Below are positions 44,251 through 55,738 of a stretch of DNA of 64,000 bases, one piece after another. Both the position numbers and the translations under genes were made by a program. The number at the start of each line of letters is the position of its first letter. Within the stretch, counting starts at the first letter, position 1. Source of the stretch: Fusarium oxysporum f. sp. lycopersici 4287 (Eukaryota; Ascomycota; Sordariomycetes; Hypocreales; Nectriaceae); assembly GCF_000149955.1 (NCBI RefSeq), contig NC_030995.1:620001-684000 (forward strand), read 5' to 3'. Under the pieces are notes generated by a model, which was given only the letters and a program-made list of their open reading frames with translations, was not told the origin of the DNA and made no database searches.

Positions 44251-47200
44251 ATGACTTCTCCAAAGGCTACAATATCCAACCGCGGCCAAGAGAACGACGA
44301 CACCCTTATAGAACCTGTGCTATCGTCTCCTCTTTCGACGCCTCAAACAACAAGTCCTGAGCTGGTCTCGTTTCAGTCGCTGGCCGACCAAACATCAACA
44401 CCACTCAGCATCATGGACGATTCATGCTTTCTCGACATCGACAAGTTCATCGCGAGTGGTCTTGAGTCAAGCAGCGTTTGTAGTGTTGGTCTCGACAAAC
44501 CTACAGCGTCATCCAGCCAATCGCCGGTGATTACAGCGGGGTCGCCCGCTAGACCCTCGGACCCTAGCACTAAGAGCCAGCGCAACGCAGATCCTCTTGG
44601 ATGTACAGGGACAGATGCAGATGGCGGCCTCGCCGAGCAGACACGTGCCGCTCATGAGGACAATGTTTCTGGGTCAATCGAGAATGAATCAAAGCTACAA
44701 CAAACTTCTAATCGGCAATCGTATCGGAGATCCCAAGAATACGACCAAACAAAGCCATCAGAGGCCATTGCGCAGCCAAAAGTCATCTCGCCAGTGGGAG
44801 CTGCATCAAATACGACAGGCTTCGCTGCCCAAAATAGCAGCGCCCCATCAAATACCGGCGAGCCCAGTCTTGGTTTCAGGGGCCCTCATTCCGATCAGCA
44901 CGAGTATCGAATAGACAGTTCGAGCAGAAATCCGCAATACGAGACTGCTCTTGCATCTGGAGGGCCTTTATCGGTGGAAAGGCTCCCTGCGTCAGGGATA
45001 GCCACAGCACAGGCACAGGCAAGCAGCCACTGTAGTGCTCCTCAAAGCGCCACCCAGGCCATGTCAAGCACGGCCTCCACTAGCAACAATTCTGTTCCCC
45101 CTGGGCATCAAAGACACCGCAACGGTCATTCCTCACACGACTCCCGCGACAACGATTTTGCTCCCTCTCACACAACATCCCTTACTTCTCGAGTCGGTGG
45201 CATAAAACTCGATACGAGTTTTGTCAAGCCCACGCCAAGACCCATTGTTCGTACAGCGCCCGACTCACCTTCGCTCAATATCCAACATCCAACTCCCGAC
45301 ATCACCTCCCAGGCTCGATCTGGAGCATACGTCGGGAACATCGCACAACTCGAAGCGACCGCCGAACGATTGTCTATGACCAGTTCTATCGACGATGCGA
45401 TTCGAGATTTACATACTGAATTAAAGCGATCCGATAGCAGACGTTCTTCCATCCTTGCTGCCAGCGTCAAAGCCTCAGGGTCCATTGATGATTACACCAG
45501 TAACCCCGGCTCCGCTATCGAACAACTAAGACGACATCCTTCCATCGCTTCTTCTATCGTTTCTACAAATAACGCCGCACGCCACGGTGGTTATTCTCCT
45601 GGTGGATACGTACTTTCGCCTAATCACTCCTTTACCGGACGACTTAGATCAGGATCCAAGAATTCGGCTGGCCGACCAGACTTTGATCTCGATACAGTTT
45701 TATCCCGTCACGGCCCAGGCAAAGCATCAGTTAGAAGTGTCCGGTCGACAAAAGTCTCACTTGCCGAAATCTCGGAATCAGAGCCTATTGCACTAACCCA
45801 GGACGTCCTCGACATGGCCGACAAAACACTGGTCAAGAACCCTGAGGGTGAATCTCTCCTCCCCGATGAGCTCCGCGATGCCAACATGCCCGCCACCGAC
45901 GTATTCCAAAATATGATGGGAGACGACGATTTTATGAACTCCAAGAACGAGCACCCGCACCCCGATGCAAGCACTGGTCTTCTTGCCGATCAAGAGTCTA
46001 GGGATCCTCAGCGACCTGGAAGTTCACATTCAGATACAACTTTCCAACAATGTCAGGATGCATTTGGCGACTTTGATGGTGTTCACTGGGTGCCTGAACA
46101 AGATGACCCTTACTCCCTCCCCGATGACTTAGAGCCCCAACCCCAGCCTCGACCTCGACAGCAACAAATGAGCCATTCCGAAAATGTTCGCCCACAGTCT
46201 TACTTTGACCCCGAGTCTGGTCAACAAATGCTGTACTACCCTGCTCGGGTTCCCGCTATGCTCAACCTACCCCCCAAGCTGTCCAATAAACCCAAGGCCA
46301 ATGAAAGAAATAAGCGACGTTCCCAGGTGATGAGTGCTATGTTTGAAGGCAACAGGCAATCGAAGATGTTGGATGTCGATGCAAAGGCACAAGAGCGCGA
46401 TACTACGAGAGATTCCTGGCTCCCTGATCCTCTTGCTGGTCATCGAGAATCATTTGCTGCTTTATCTTCAGATGGATTCGGCAATTTGGGCCAGGAGCCA
46501 GAGACAATTCGTTCTGTGCACTCGGATCAAGATGTTCCTCCTACTGTGCAACCTGAAGCCAATGCCAATGCTCCGATTGAGACACTGAGGCGCCCTCAAC
46601 GGTTGTCTCGGAACGAACTTGACAAGCGAAAGTCGCGAATGTCAAACTTGCCTCCTCAACTCAGAGCGAGCGCCTACTTTGATCTCCCCGACAACACTCA
46701 AGGAGAGATCGAAGTTAAGGACGGCTCTGCCATGGCCACCCTTGAAAGTATTCTGGATGCTTCGGCAAACGCCCCTGTCAGTGCATTTACCGATCACGAA
46801 CGCGCCGGCAGACTCGGAAAGGAAGTTTATGGCAAGGAAAAGAAGCGAGCTTCAGTTGCTGCATCCACGGCTCTTCAGCCTGAAGGCGACAAGAAGCATG
46901 CCAGAAAGCGATCCTCTTTCATGTGGCTTGGCAAACGTCACAGCCATGTCAGTGATGATGACAAGGATCACAAGGCACAGTCAGAGTCTGGGCTGGGACC
47001 TGTCAACGCTGACACAAATGCGAATGAGCATGACGGATTAGCCTGCAGCGTGGACGGTCGTAGCGATGGCCATAGTGATGATGAGCAACAAGCCGCCAAG
47101 GAAGAAGCGGAGGACTTATCTGATGAAGAAGGCTACAATGGACCCCCAACAACACTACTGGCTGAGTTGCAGTTGCGAAAGCAGCAGCAAAAAGAACGTA

Positions 47201-48483
47201 CTCAGCGAACATTCCCAGGTGGTATGCATGCAACATTGTTGGAAATGGATGCTGTTGCAGAGACTCAGAAAAAGGCAAGAAATAACAAGCGTATCAACCT
47301 GGCATGGGAAGATGGCCAGGCACAGGCTGTTGATGAGGATTCCGATGATGAGGATATTCCTCTGGCTGTCATTGCAGCACGTAACCAAGGTGCAAAGAAT
47401 GTTATGGATCTTCAACGCCCTATTGGTTTGATGGAGCGTCGTGAGATGGAAGAGAACGAACCTCTCAGCCACCGCCGAGCTCGTCTACATGGCCAGGATC
47501 CTCGGTCTATGGTAATTAGCCACAGACCTAGCATGAATAACCTCAGCGCCAATCATCTTCCTACGACTCCTCATTCAGCACACCAATCTGTCGCGCAACT
47601 TTCGGTACAAAACGCATCGACTGAGCCGGATGATGAGTTTGAAGGAGAGACTCTTGCTGATAGAAAGCGACGGCTTGCGGCCAAGGAGGAGGCAGAGAAC
47701 CTTCTGCCTAAAGCCCGGCCTGTCAGCAGTGCGTTCTCCGTTGAGCTTCTTAATCAATTTGAGGATCCTGAAGAGAAGAAGAAGAAAGAGGAAGAGAATA
47801 AGCCCAAGTCGGGCGAGGAGGAAACACTGGGTCAACGACGAAAACGTCTACAAGCTGAGCGAGAAGCCCGTGAGCGTGAGATGAGTTTCAACCAGCTGAA
47901 CGCCAGTGCCGAAGAGGCTGAGGCACCGATCCCAGGAATCAACGGGCGCATGCACCAGTTGTCCAGCGTTCTCTCTGCCCATCCTAAAAGGGAGACCAAC
48001 CAAGCCCAGGAGGAGCGCGCTCGTATGGAACATGAGAGGAGGCTTCTGAGAGAGCGTGACGCTAAGATGGCCGCTTATCGAAGCCAAATGCCGCAGGCTC
48101 TCGGTGGTCCTAGCAATGCGCAATCTGGAGGTTACCGTGGAGGTACTTTCAACAATGGTCTTGGTGGCCAGAACTCCCAAGCAGCCATGTCCTCTCCTGC
48201 CCTTCATACGCAACTGTTCAATCAACCAGCTCTTAACCACCGGAAGAGTGCTGTGTTCAGTACTTATGGGGCCCCTATGCAGCAAGCCCCATATGGCGGT
48301 TCAGCTACGAACCTGGGTGCGATGAACATGGGATACAATGGAATGCCCAACGGCATGAGCCCTTACAACGCTAATGCCATGAGTGTCTATGGTGGAGGCA
48401 TGTTGCAACCCGGTATGCAAATGCCTGGTCAAGGTGGTTCTACCAACAGAATCGAGCAATGGCGTCAGGGTGTTCACCCATAA
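44251..48483 (+). CDS. Conserved large disordered fungal protein, 1410 aa
   Basis: A single exon. The start is taken at MTSPKATISNRGQ (44251); the open frame upstream begins without an ATG. The first 500 residues are Ser/Thr/Asn-rich. Ordered-looking blocks follow: PRVPAM-type LPPKLSNKPKANERNKRRSQ, WLPDPLAGHRESF, LPPQLRASAYFDLPD, ATLESILDASANAPVSAF, and RSSFMWLGKRHSH. Next come an acidic region, LAELQLRKQQQKERTQRTFP, DIPLAVIAARNQ and PLSHRRARL. The last 400 residues are highly charged and likely coiled-coil (EEKKKKEEENK, EREAREREM), ending in a Gly/Asn/Met-rich tail with NGMPNGMSPYN. I do not recognise a named family. The layout suggests a scaffold or regulatory protein. No frame breaks were seen. 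Confidence 0.8.
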   Translation: MTSPKATISNRGQENDDTLIEPVLSSPLSTPQTTSPELVSFQSLADQTSTPLSIMDDSCFLDIDKFIASGLESSSVCSVGLDKPTASSSQSPVITAGSPARPSDPSTKSQRNADPLGCTGTDADGGLAEQTRAAHEDNVSGSIENESKLQQTSNRQSYRRSQEYDQTKPSEAIAQPKVISPVGAASNTTGFAAQNSSAPSNTGEPSLGFRGPHSDQHEYRIDSSSRNPQYETALASGGPLSVERLPASGIATAQAQASSHCSAPQSATQAMSSTASTSNNSVPPGHQRHRNGHSSHDSRDNDFAPSHTTSLTSRVGGIKLDTSFVKPTPRPIVRTAPDSPSLNIQHPTPDITSQARSGAYVGNIAQLEATAERLSMTSSIDDAIRDLHTELKRSDSRRSSILAASVKASGSIDDYTSNPGSAIEQLRRHPSIASSIVSTNNAARHGGYSPGGYVLSPNHSFTGRLRSGSKNSAGRPDFDLDTVLSRHGPGKASVRSVRSTKVSLAEISESEPIALTQDVLDMADKTLVKNPEGESLLPDELRDANMPATDVFQNMMGDDDFMNSKNEHPHPDASTGLLADQESRDPQRPGSSHSDTTFQQCQDAFGDFDGVHWVPEQDDPYSLPDDLEPQPQPRPRQQQMSHSENVRPQSYFDPESGQQMLYYPARVPAMLNLPPKLSNKPKANERNKRRSQVMSAMFEGNRQSKMLDVDAKAQERDTTRDSWLPDPLAGHRESFAALSSDGFGNLGQEPETIRSVHSDQDVPPTVQPEANANAPIETLRRPQRLSRNELDKRKSRMSNLPPQLRASAYFDLPDNTQGEIEVKDGSAMATLESILDASANAPVSAFTDHERAGRLGKEVYGKEKKRASVAASTALQPEGDKKHARKRSSFMWLGKRHSHVSDDDKDHKAQSESGLGPVNADTNANEHDGLACSVDGRSDGHSDDEQQAAKEEAEDLSDEEGYNGPPTTLLAELQLRKQQQKERTQRTFPGGMHATLLEMDAVAETQKKARNNKRINLAWEDGQAQAVDEDSDDEDIPLAVIAARNQGAKNVMDLQRPIGLMERREMEENEPLSHRRARLHGQDPRSMVISHRPSMNNLSANHLPTTPHSAHQSVAQLSVQNASTEPDDEFEGETLADRKRRLAAKEEAENLLPKARPVSSAFSVELLNQFEDPEEKKKKEEENKPKSGEEETLGQRRKRLQAEREAREREMSFNQLNASAEEAEAPIPGINGRMHQLSSVLSAHPKRETNQAQEERARMEHERRLLRERDAKMAAYRSQMPQALGGPSNAQSGGYRGGTFNNGLGGQNSQAAMSSPALHTQLFNQPALNHRKSAVFSTYGAPMQQAPYGGSATNLGAMNMGYNGMPNGMSPYNANAMSVYGGGMLQPGMQMPGQGGSTNRIEQWRQGVHP

Positions 48484-49033
48484 AGAAGCCAATGGCATAT
48501 TGGCTGTTGATATCGTCTGCAAAGTGCCTTTTTAAAGACGACGCATCTTGAGATACATCTACTGTACTATTTTGAGGAAACATAGAAAGGAAGGAGAAGC
48601 TTATTACAGCATTGCTATCACTGGTGTTGTGGATAGAGGTCAATGGTGGGATAACATCTTGAGGACTTTGTTTTTTCTTGTTCTGCATGGCACCTAGCAT
48701 TGCATGGCGCTGGAAATACTTGCGACGCTGGAAGGGCACAGCTATTTTTGACAATCTAATCGTTTTAATATGTTTTTTGTTGGGACTGCTTCTTCAATCC
48801 GGTGGCATGTAGTTTTAGACTAGGAGCATGAACACGATGATATGACCAAAACTACTGAAGTCCAAATACTCAACAGTGATGCAAAGCATGGGGAGGTATC
48901 AACTCGTCATATTGCAAGAAACAGACATACAGAAAAATTAAGCAACCCAATGTCTACAAGACCAACGCCAGGATGATAACAAGCCTTCCCTCCCCCCTTT
49001 TCAATCTTCTACATGCTTTTGAAATCCTTTGCT
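48484..49033. other. Intergenic region between convergent genes
   Basis: About 550 bp holding the 3' ends of the 1410-aa gene and the Utp12-domain gene. No gene was seen. Confidence 0.5.
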
Positions 49034-50209
49034 TCACCTCCGCTTGCCGAAGCTACCAGCGGTCTTTTGCAATTTGGATGGTGGTGCAGATGCAGCTTCA
49101 ACATCGCTCTCCTCATCCTCACCCATAGACTCGTCAACATCATCATGGTTGACTTCATCCTCGTCCAAAGACTCCTCGGCATCGCTATCGTCCTCCTCAC
49201 CAGCTGAATCTTCCTCATCGTCAGAGTCACCAACAAAGCCGTTGGTGATGGGAACATCGTCGTCTGAATCGTCAAACTCGGTGTCGAGACCGCGCCTTCG
49301 ACCAGGTGTGCGCGCAGCATCGTCCTCACCCTCAACCCAGATAACATCCTCATCATCTTCGTCAGAGTCCGAGTTATCGCCGTTGTGAAGACCCGGGCGC
49401 GACATCTTGCGACGCAGATCCATCTGGCCCTCAAGCATATCGAGCTTGCCCTTCAGGGCGAGAAGACTTGACAGACCCTTGGCGCGCTCAGCGAGAACCT
49501 TTTGCAGACCGCTGAGACTGTGGATAACCTTTGGCTGAGATGCGAGAGCACCACCATGGGCGACTAGTGTCCACTGGACCCAAGTCATAAGGTTTCCGGC
49601 GCGACCAGGACGGCGGTACAAGCGGGCGGCGAGCTTAGTAAGAAGAGTGCCGGCAAGAGCGCTGTCGAGACGCTCAATGGTGTTGCGGATGGTGGGGAGA
49701 TCGGTGGTGTGCAGACACGACTCGAGAAGGTCTGTGTCGTCGGTACGGAGGGCCTGAGAGAGAACGGTGGTAAGAGACTGGTGTGTCGGGGGCACAATGG
49801 CATTTCGCGAAGGCTGAGAGACAACTGCGCCATTCAGAGCAGAAGGCACATCAATAATATCGTTCTCTGCACGAAGAAGCTCTCCGAACGAAGGCGACGT
49901 GCCCTCAGCGTCTGATTCCTCGTCGTTGGACTGGCCATTGGTCTTTTGCTTGGCGGCCTTTTGGCGAGTGTTTGTCACGGCAGTTTCCTGAGCGGTCTGC
50001 TCCTCCTCTGGACTCTCAGCATCGGAGATATCTTCGTCGCTGTCGTTATCGGACGAGATCTCAATGGTCTCAACCTGCGAGGGCTGGAGGGCGTCGGGGC
50101 CGGCGATGGAGGCCTTTGACTCGTCGATGATGGACTTGTTGGGGATTCGAGCGCTGGTTCTAGCGACGGGAGCGGCCAGCTTGACCGGCGCTTTGCGTTT
50201 TGTTGACAT
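49034..50209 (-). CDS. Utp12-domain small-subunit processome protein (Utp5-like)
   Basis: A single exon of 391 residues starting MSTKRKAPVKL at 50209; the 34 codons open upstream are treated as leader. Residues 1-140 are polar and acidic with an SDNDSDEDISD cluster. Residues about 143-265 are a helical Utp12 domain (SLTTVLSQALRTDD, NTIERLDSALAGTLLTKLA, WVQWTLVAHGG). The C-terminus is very acidic with a final KRR. In yeast, Utp12-type domains occur in UtpA/UtpB subunits that assemble on pre-18S rRNA in the nucleolus, usually behind WD40 propellers. No propeller is visible here. Utp5 is the nearest guess. Confidence 0.75.
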   Translation of the reverse strand: MSTKRKAPVKLAAPVARTSARIPNKSIIDESKASIAGPDALQPSQVETIEISSDNDSDEDISDAESPEEEQTAQETAVTNTRQKAAKQKTNGQSNDEESDAEGTSPSFGELLRAENDIIDVPSALNGAVVSQPSRNAIVPPTHQSLTTVLSQALRTDDTDLLESCLHTTDLPTIRNTIERLDSALAGTLLTKLAARLYRRPGRAGNLMTWVQWTLVAHGGALASQPKVIHSLSGLQKVLAERAKGLSSLLALKGKLDMLEGQMDLRRKMSRPGLHNGDNSDSDEDDEDVIWVEGEDDAARTPGRRRGLDTEFDDSDDDVPITNGFVGDSDDEEDSAGEEDDSDAEESLDEDEVNHDDVDESMGEDEESDVEAASAPPSKLQKTAGSFGKRR

Positions 50210-52757
50210 TATGTGTGGTTTTTGATGTGAAGCGCAGTAGATGTTAAGCAGTCGCGTGCAGGGATTCGTCGGTGATGAGATCCGACGATGGGTGATTAAT
50301 TCAAGAAGCAAGGTATTAATGCGACTCTTGTTTCTTTGGATAGTATCTTTTCCGTAATAAATGAGGAAAAGTGATACTGTTGAACGTTATCAATGGAAAA
50401 TTTGACGAAGCCGTCGCTTGGTCTCGAGTGAAGGAACTTTTTTTCTGGAACCCCAGCTTGGCTCTGGTGGTTGCCCCACAAGCGATAAGATTAGAGTATG
50501 CTGGTCACGTGTGCAGCCATAGCAAGAGTGCCACAGGATGAGTCATGGTGTGGCTGTTTCTCTGGCTTTCATCGGCAAGGAGAATATCCTGGCTGCTAAG
50601 AGTCCATGATTGGCCTAATGCGGCCTGACCTTGAGCTTGGGAGAGCCATTTAATTACAGTGATTGGCCTCACTGCAGCTTCTAAATGAAGATAGCGGTGA
50701 TTGGACGGAGTGGATAGATAGTGGACTCGAGATAAGCTGCAATTGGTCACATCCGCAACCTTTACGTTCGCTTCCGGAGGGATCACCTCGTTGTCCGTGG
50801 CCTCAGGAGATATGAAGTACAAATAAGACCCAGCATCATGTAAAATGTTTCCAGTTACGCAATGACACAGATCTTGGGAACACAAGCTCGAAACCCGATG
50901 TGATTGCCTGTCTTTTTTATTGTTTGCCAACGGGATGGTCACCTGATACCTGCCCTTGCCTCGACTTGAGATCCAAGGTGGACCTGTATCCCGGCTTGGG
51001 TATGATGCGTCCCAGTTTCGGTAGAAGGGTGAAAGCTGTTAAGTGGTTATGACGGTTTGCTGCATGACTAGCTTTGACGCGACGTGAACGTGTAAGAGAG
51101 GTGTCAGGAAGGTGATGCACGTGCTTCAGTATAAAATGGGATCTGTTTTCATCAGCGCAAGTAAAAGATCTTCATTTGGTAAACATGTGATGATACATTT
51201 CAAGTTTCACGACCTCTGTTTGTTCCTTACTTGAATACGATCATCTTGTAAGACGAAGCTCGGGAAGCGGTGGCATTACGGGGCCGTCATCACTCTCATC
51301 CCGTGTCTTTTCGGGATTGGGGGACCTTCCCTTTCCATTCTGATCTGTCCTCACCAGCCACATTCAATTGGATTGTTTTATGAGATAGAGTTCTAGATCG
51401 AATTAAGCTCTGAATCAGCTCTGCATAATGCAAATGTATATTCCAGAACAAACATGAAGGATCAAACAACTGATTCACCTATTTTGACTGATTTGAAATG
51501 TCTTTCATCTTAATCAATCTCATTATCATGATACAACCAACCTCTACCATAATATCACCCCCAGCCACCCACCATCCATCCACATCCATGACAATGAAGG
51601 TGGTCGTGGCCCGTGCACCATCTCATAATCCATTTGGTACAAAACTCGGTCAACTAAATTTTTCCATCCCCTCATACCCAATCCCCTTGCCAAGTTGGCC
51701 ACCCCGTTAGAGACAAATCAACGGCTCAGCGGAGTTTGCCTTCTTCCCTCATAAATACCACCGCGCCTCCGACCGGGCAAAATTCACTGACGTGCACGCG
51801 CTTTTCCCTCAGAGGCTCCCCTTAGATCCAACCCCCCCTTACCCCCCTCCCTCTTCCGGTTCCCGGCCAGCCAAAAAAAAAAAAAAAAGCACTGAGCAGC
51901 GCTATTGCTCCCACTGAGCAAAAACTGAACTGCGACGCAACTGGCCACTCAGAGTTCCTCCTCTCTTGGCAACCACCTTGCACCTTTTCAGTTAACAGCA
52001 AAGCACAAAAAGCACCTTCCGCGCCCGATCACGATAAGAGCTCCTTCCAGTTCTTATTGTTCTCGAAGCCGGCGATCACCACCAAAAAAAACCACCGCAT
52101 TCTCCCAATACCTTTTATAGGTACAAACACATCTTTCAATCGCCTTTATTCACTTTCACACCATAATCAATAATAGGTTTTGTGATTCGAGAGTATTCTC
52201 TGAATTGCTTAAACTGTTTCGTCTTTTGATTAGTCATTTTTTATTTCTCCAATTCCTGGCCTTCTTCTTTCTCTTTTCCTTTTTACGTACTCTACCTTGT
52301 ATTGTACTTATTGCTCCGCTGCACTGCACTACACTTGCGCTGCACCCTCCCGCGCAAAAAAAGACTCCGTCGCGAAATCAGCTGTTCGATTTCCTTGTCA
52401 GCGTCATTGCTTCGGCTTTACTCCTCTTTTTTTCTACCTCGACCTACCTTGCTCTTGCCTCTCACAGGCTACGAGCTATTGCCGTCGACTCCGCCTACCT
52501 TTTGCCGCTAGGCTACTAGAATTCAAAGGAGCTACCAATATAAGATCGCGACCCCCCGCCTTCTAATCCAATTTCGCAACTGCGCGTCGCGCCTCCATTC
52601 CTACGTACCCACTTCTCAATCTCCATCGCGCATCAACACCACGTCGACTCGCGATAATCCTCAACTCAGCATTTTCACGTGCGCATCGTTATTTCATGTC
52701 GCGGCAAGTCAACTAAGCTAGACCTGTATTGACGCGCCTTTATCGCGAACAGCCATT
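50210..52757. other. 2.5-kb region between divergent UTP and BDF1 genes
   Basis: Bidirectional promoter region. From about 51.7 kb it is pyrimidine-rich with a 16-A run (51873-51888), typical of a long fungal leader for the bromodomain gene. No gene was seen. Confidence 0.55.
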
Positions 52758-55738
52758 ATGGCTTCACCAACCCCCGATGCGACCGCTCCCGCAAACGAGA
52801 ATACGTCGCGCGATGTCACAGCAGAGAAGGAACAAAAGTCCGAAGTCAACGGGTAAGTTGCCCCTCAGTTCTGATGGCGCGCTCTTTTTGCCTATGCCAT
52901 CATGCGCCGTTAGGCTGTGATGCATCGCGCAAACACGCACACCGTTTCTCAGCACTCTCTGACATGTTTATCAGCCATGCGACACCTGAAAAGCCAAAGG
53001 ACACACCTGAATCTGTGCCTGTTAATGGCAACAAAGCGGACCATCATCCTGTCGAGAATGGTGTCAACAAGGACGTAGAGATGACAGAGGCAAGCGATGA
53101 GACGAAGCCCTCTCAAGAGCCTTCAACGGACGAAAAGAACGATCCCAAGACCGAAGGTGATGATCAGACGAAGGAGACTGGTGATGCCAAATCTGTGGAG
53201 GAGCCTAATGCTGCAGAGGACTCCAAGGCTACAGAGGAGGATGTCGATATGACAGACGCTGTGCCTGCAGAGAAGCCCGGAGATGAGAAGCCCGCTGAAG
53301 ATGCGACCACAAAAGAGTCCAAGGATGTCGATATGGCGGACAAGCCTGCAGATACCCCCGAAAAGGCCGAGGGAACAGACAAGACACCCGCTTCCTCCAA
53401 CGATGCCGCAGCTCCCGCCTCAGAGGCTGAAGTCCAACCTACCAGCCTATCTCAGTTGGCTATCGATACCAAGGAAGCGGATGCCCCTAAACCTTCCACC
53501 GAGATGTCGATGCAGGATGCTCCCGTTGGCGACACTTCCGTTAGCTCTAAGGTAGCCCGCGAACGTGAGGATGATGCCACAGACGAGCCTGCACCAAAGC
53601 GAGCCAAGACCGAGCCCAAATCTGAAGAACCCGCTGACGTTACATCCACTGTCCCCAACACCGAAGCGACTTCTGCTGAGTCTGCCCCCGAGAAGGAGGT
53701 TTCTCGCTTCGCTGGTCTTACCAGATGGAATGAGGCCGATTTCAAGAACCAAACGCTCACCCCTTTTCAACGACGCGAGTTCCGCAAGGTGCTGGGACGC
53801 GTGAAGAAGACAAAGGCTGGTGGCCACTTCAAGGACTCAGTCCCCAAGATGTGGCCTCAACTCGCTGAGAGTTACTTGGCCAAGATCGAGAAGCCTATGG
53901 ACCTTTCCGAGATTGACCGGACCCTACGTGATATTAATGGTGCTTATGTTACGGTCGGTGATTTCAGANNNNNNNNNNNNNNNNNNNNNNNNNNNNNNNN
54001 NNNNNNNNNNNNNNNNNNNNNNNNNNNNNNNNNNNNNNNNNNNNNNNNNNNNNNNNNNNNNNNNNNNNNNNNNNNNNNNNNNNNNNNNNNNNNNNNNNNN
54101 NNNNNNNCTGCTGCTGCGTTCAATGCTATCGAAGCATCTGGGAAGAAGTTGCCACCATTCCCAAGAAGAGGCAGTCAAGCCCAAACAGATACCCAAGCCC
54201 AAGCCTCCCCGCGAGTCGCGTATCAGCTCTCTCGGTGATTCTATTGCTCGCAAGCCATCTGTTGGACCTGGCGCTAGTCCCGCTGCCGAAAGCGTGTCGT
54301 CAAAGCCGCGGCTTGGATCTCAAGAAGCCAATACCGCTGCTACCGAACTGCGCCGTGCCTCATCTGCCACTGAGGGCGATCGTCCCAAACGAACCGTCCG
54401 TGCTCCCAAATCAAAGGATATTGACTATACCACCAAGCCTTCGCGAAAGAAGCTTAAGCCTGAGCTGCAGTTCTCTGAAGAGGTATTGAACGATTTGATG
54501 CACCCCAAGAACCACGCCATCAACAACTGGTTTATGGAACCAGTTGATGCTGAGGGGCTCAACATTCCACATTACTACTCCATCATCAAGAAGCCCATGG
54601 ATCTTGGAAAGGTGGCTCGCATGCTGAAGAGTGGTGACATCACCAACATTAAGGACTTTGACAAGAACGTGCGGCTGATCTTTTCCAATTGTTATACCTT
54701 CAACGGTAGTGTTGACCAAGGCAACACTGTGTCGTATGTAGCTTCTCAATTGGAGGACTATTACAACAGTTTGATGAAGGACAAGGACAGCTGGTTAGCC
54801 AGACACGCCAAGGCACATGCTCCTGCTGCTTCCCACGGTAGCGACGAGGAAGATGAGGACGAGGAAGCCGATGGCGATGAGGTAGCAGCTCCTCCAAGTG
54901 CAGACCACAGTAAGGAAGTGCGGGACCTGGAGACAAAGCTGAGGGAGGAAAGTGAGAAGCTGACCGACCTTCTGTGTGCCGACTCGCCCAATGAGAGCAT
55001 GGTGGCAATGCAGAAGAGTATCGTTAACCTTGTACAAGAAAGTCTTCTGAAGGCGAAACAGGCTCTCAGTGCGCACCGCACAAAGCATCCTGAGAAACCC
55101 TCTAAGAAGGCCAGTAAGCCGAGCAAGCCTAAGCCCAGTGGATCTGCCCCTCGCAAACCCAGCGGAAGTGTGGCAAACCCTAAGAAGCCCAGTGGCACCA
55201 AGAAGGCTGTGAAGAAGACTCTCACCGCTGCAGACAAGGACGCTATCGCTTCTGCTATCAATGATCTTGATGGTGCACAGCTTGACCGCGCTATCGATAT
55301 TATCAAGCGAGACACTGGTCAAAATGTAAGTTCACCAGTATTGCACATGATAGTGACAATGTACTAACGACCCTGTAGGAGAACACCGACGGAGAGCTCG
55401 AGCTGGACATTGACCAACTGAGCAATGAGGCTCTGCTCAAACTCTGGGAACTCTGTAAGAAGGTGTTGCCTGGATTCGGGAAGGACACCAACGTGCCATC
55501 TTCTCCAGAAGTGACCCGGGCAGCGCCGCCTAAGCATACGAAGGCATCATCGACATCGGCGAAGCCCAAAAAGAACAAGCCCATGAGTGCCCGTGAACAA
55601 GAGGAACGGATTGCGCAGCTTCGTGATCTCAGCAACTTGTACCGGCCGGGCCAGGAGCCTGGCGATAATCAACCCGTGTTGCAGGCTCCCACACCTACGG
55701 CCGAGTCCAGTGATGAATCGGACTCGGAGGAGGAGTAG
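52758..55738 (+). CDS. BDF1: BET-family double-bromodomain protein (Bdf1-like), interrupted by an assembly gap
   Basis: Exons 52758-52852, 52975-55325 (containing 139 N) and 55379-55738. An acidic Glu/Asp/Lys-rich N-terminus precedes bromodomain 1, visible as MWPQLAESYLAKIEKPMDLS and cut by the gap. Bromodomain 2 (54450-54780) is complete: WFMEPVDAEGLNIPHYYSII, KKPMDLGKV, FDKNVRLIFSNCYTFNG. An acidic Ser/Glu patch, Lys-rich linkers and an ET domain (LTAADKDAIASAINDLDG; DIDQLSNEALLKLWELC) follow. Bdf1 binds acetylated histone H4 and helps recruit TFIID. The frame differs on the two sides of the gap, and just after it the sequence LPPF appears in another frame than EEAVKPK, so indel errors at the contig edge are likely. 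The gene itself is probably intact. Confidence 0.88.
53969..54107. other. Assembly gap of 139 N
   Basis: A run of N inside bromodomain 1 of the Bdf1-like gene. About 46 codons are missing if the length is right. The mismatch in frame across it means the length is not exact or nearby bases are wrong. Confidence 0.99.
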
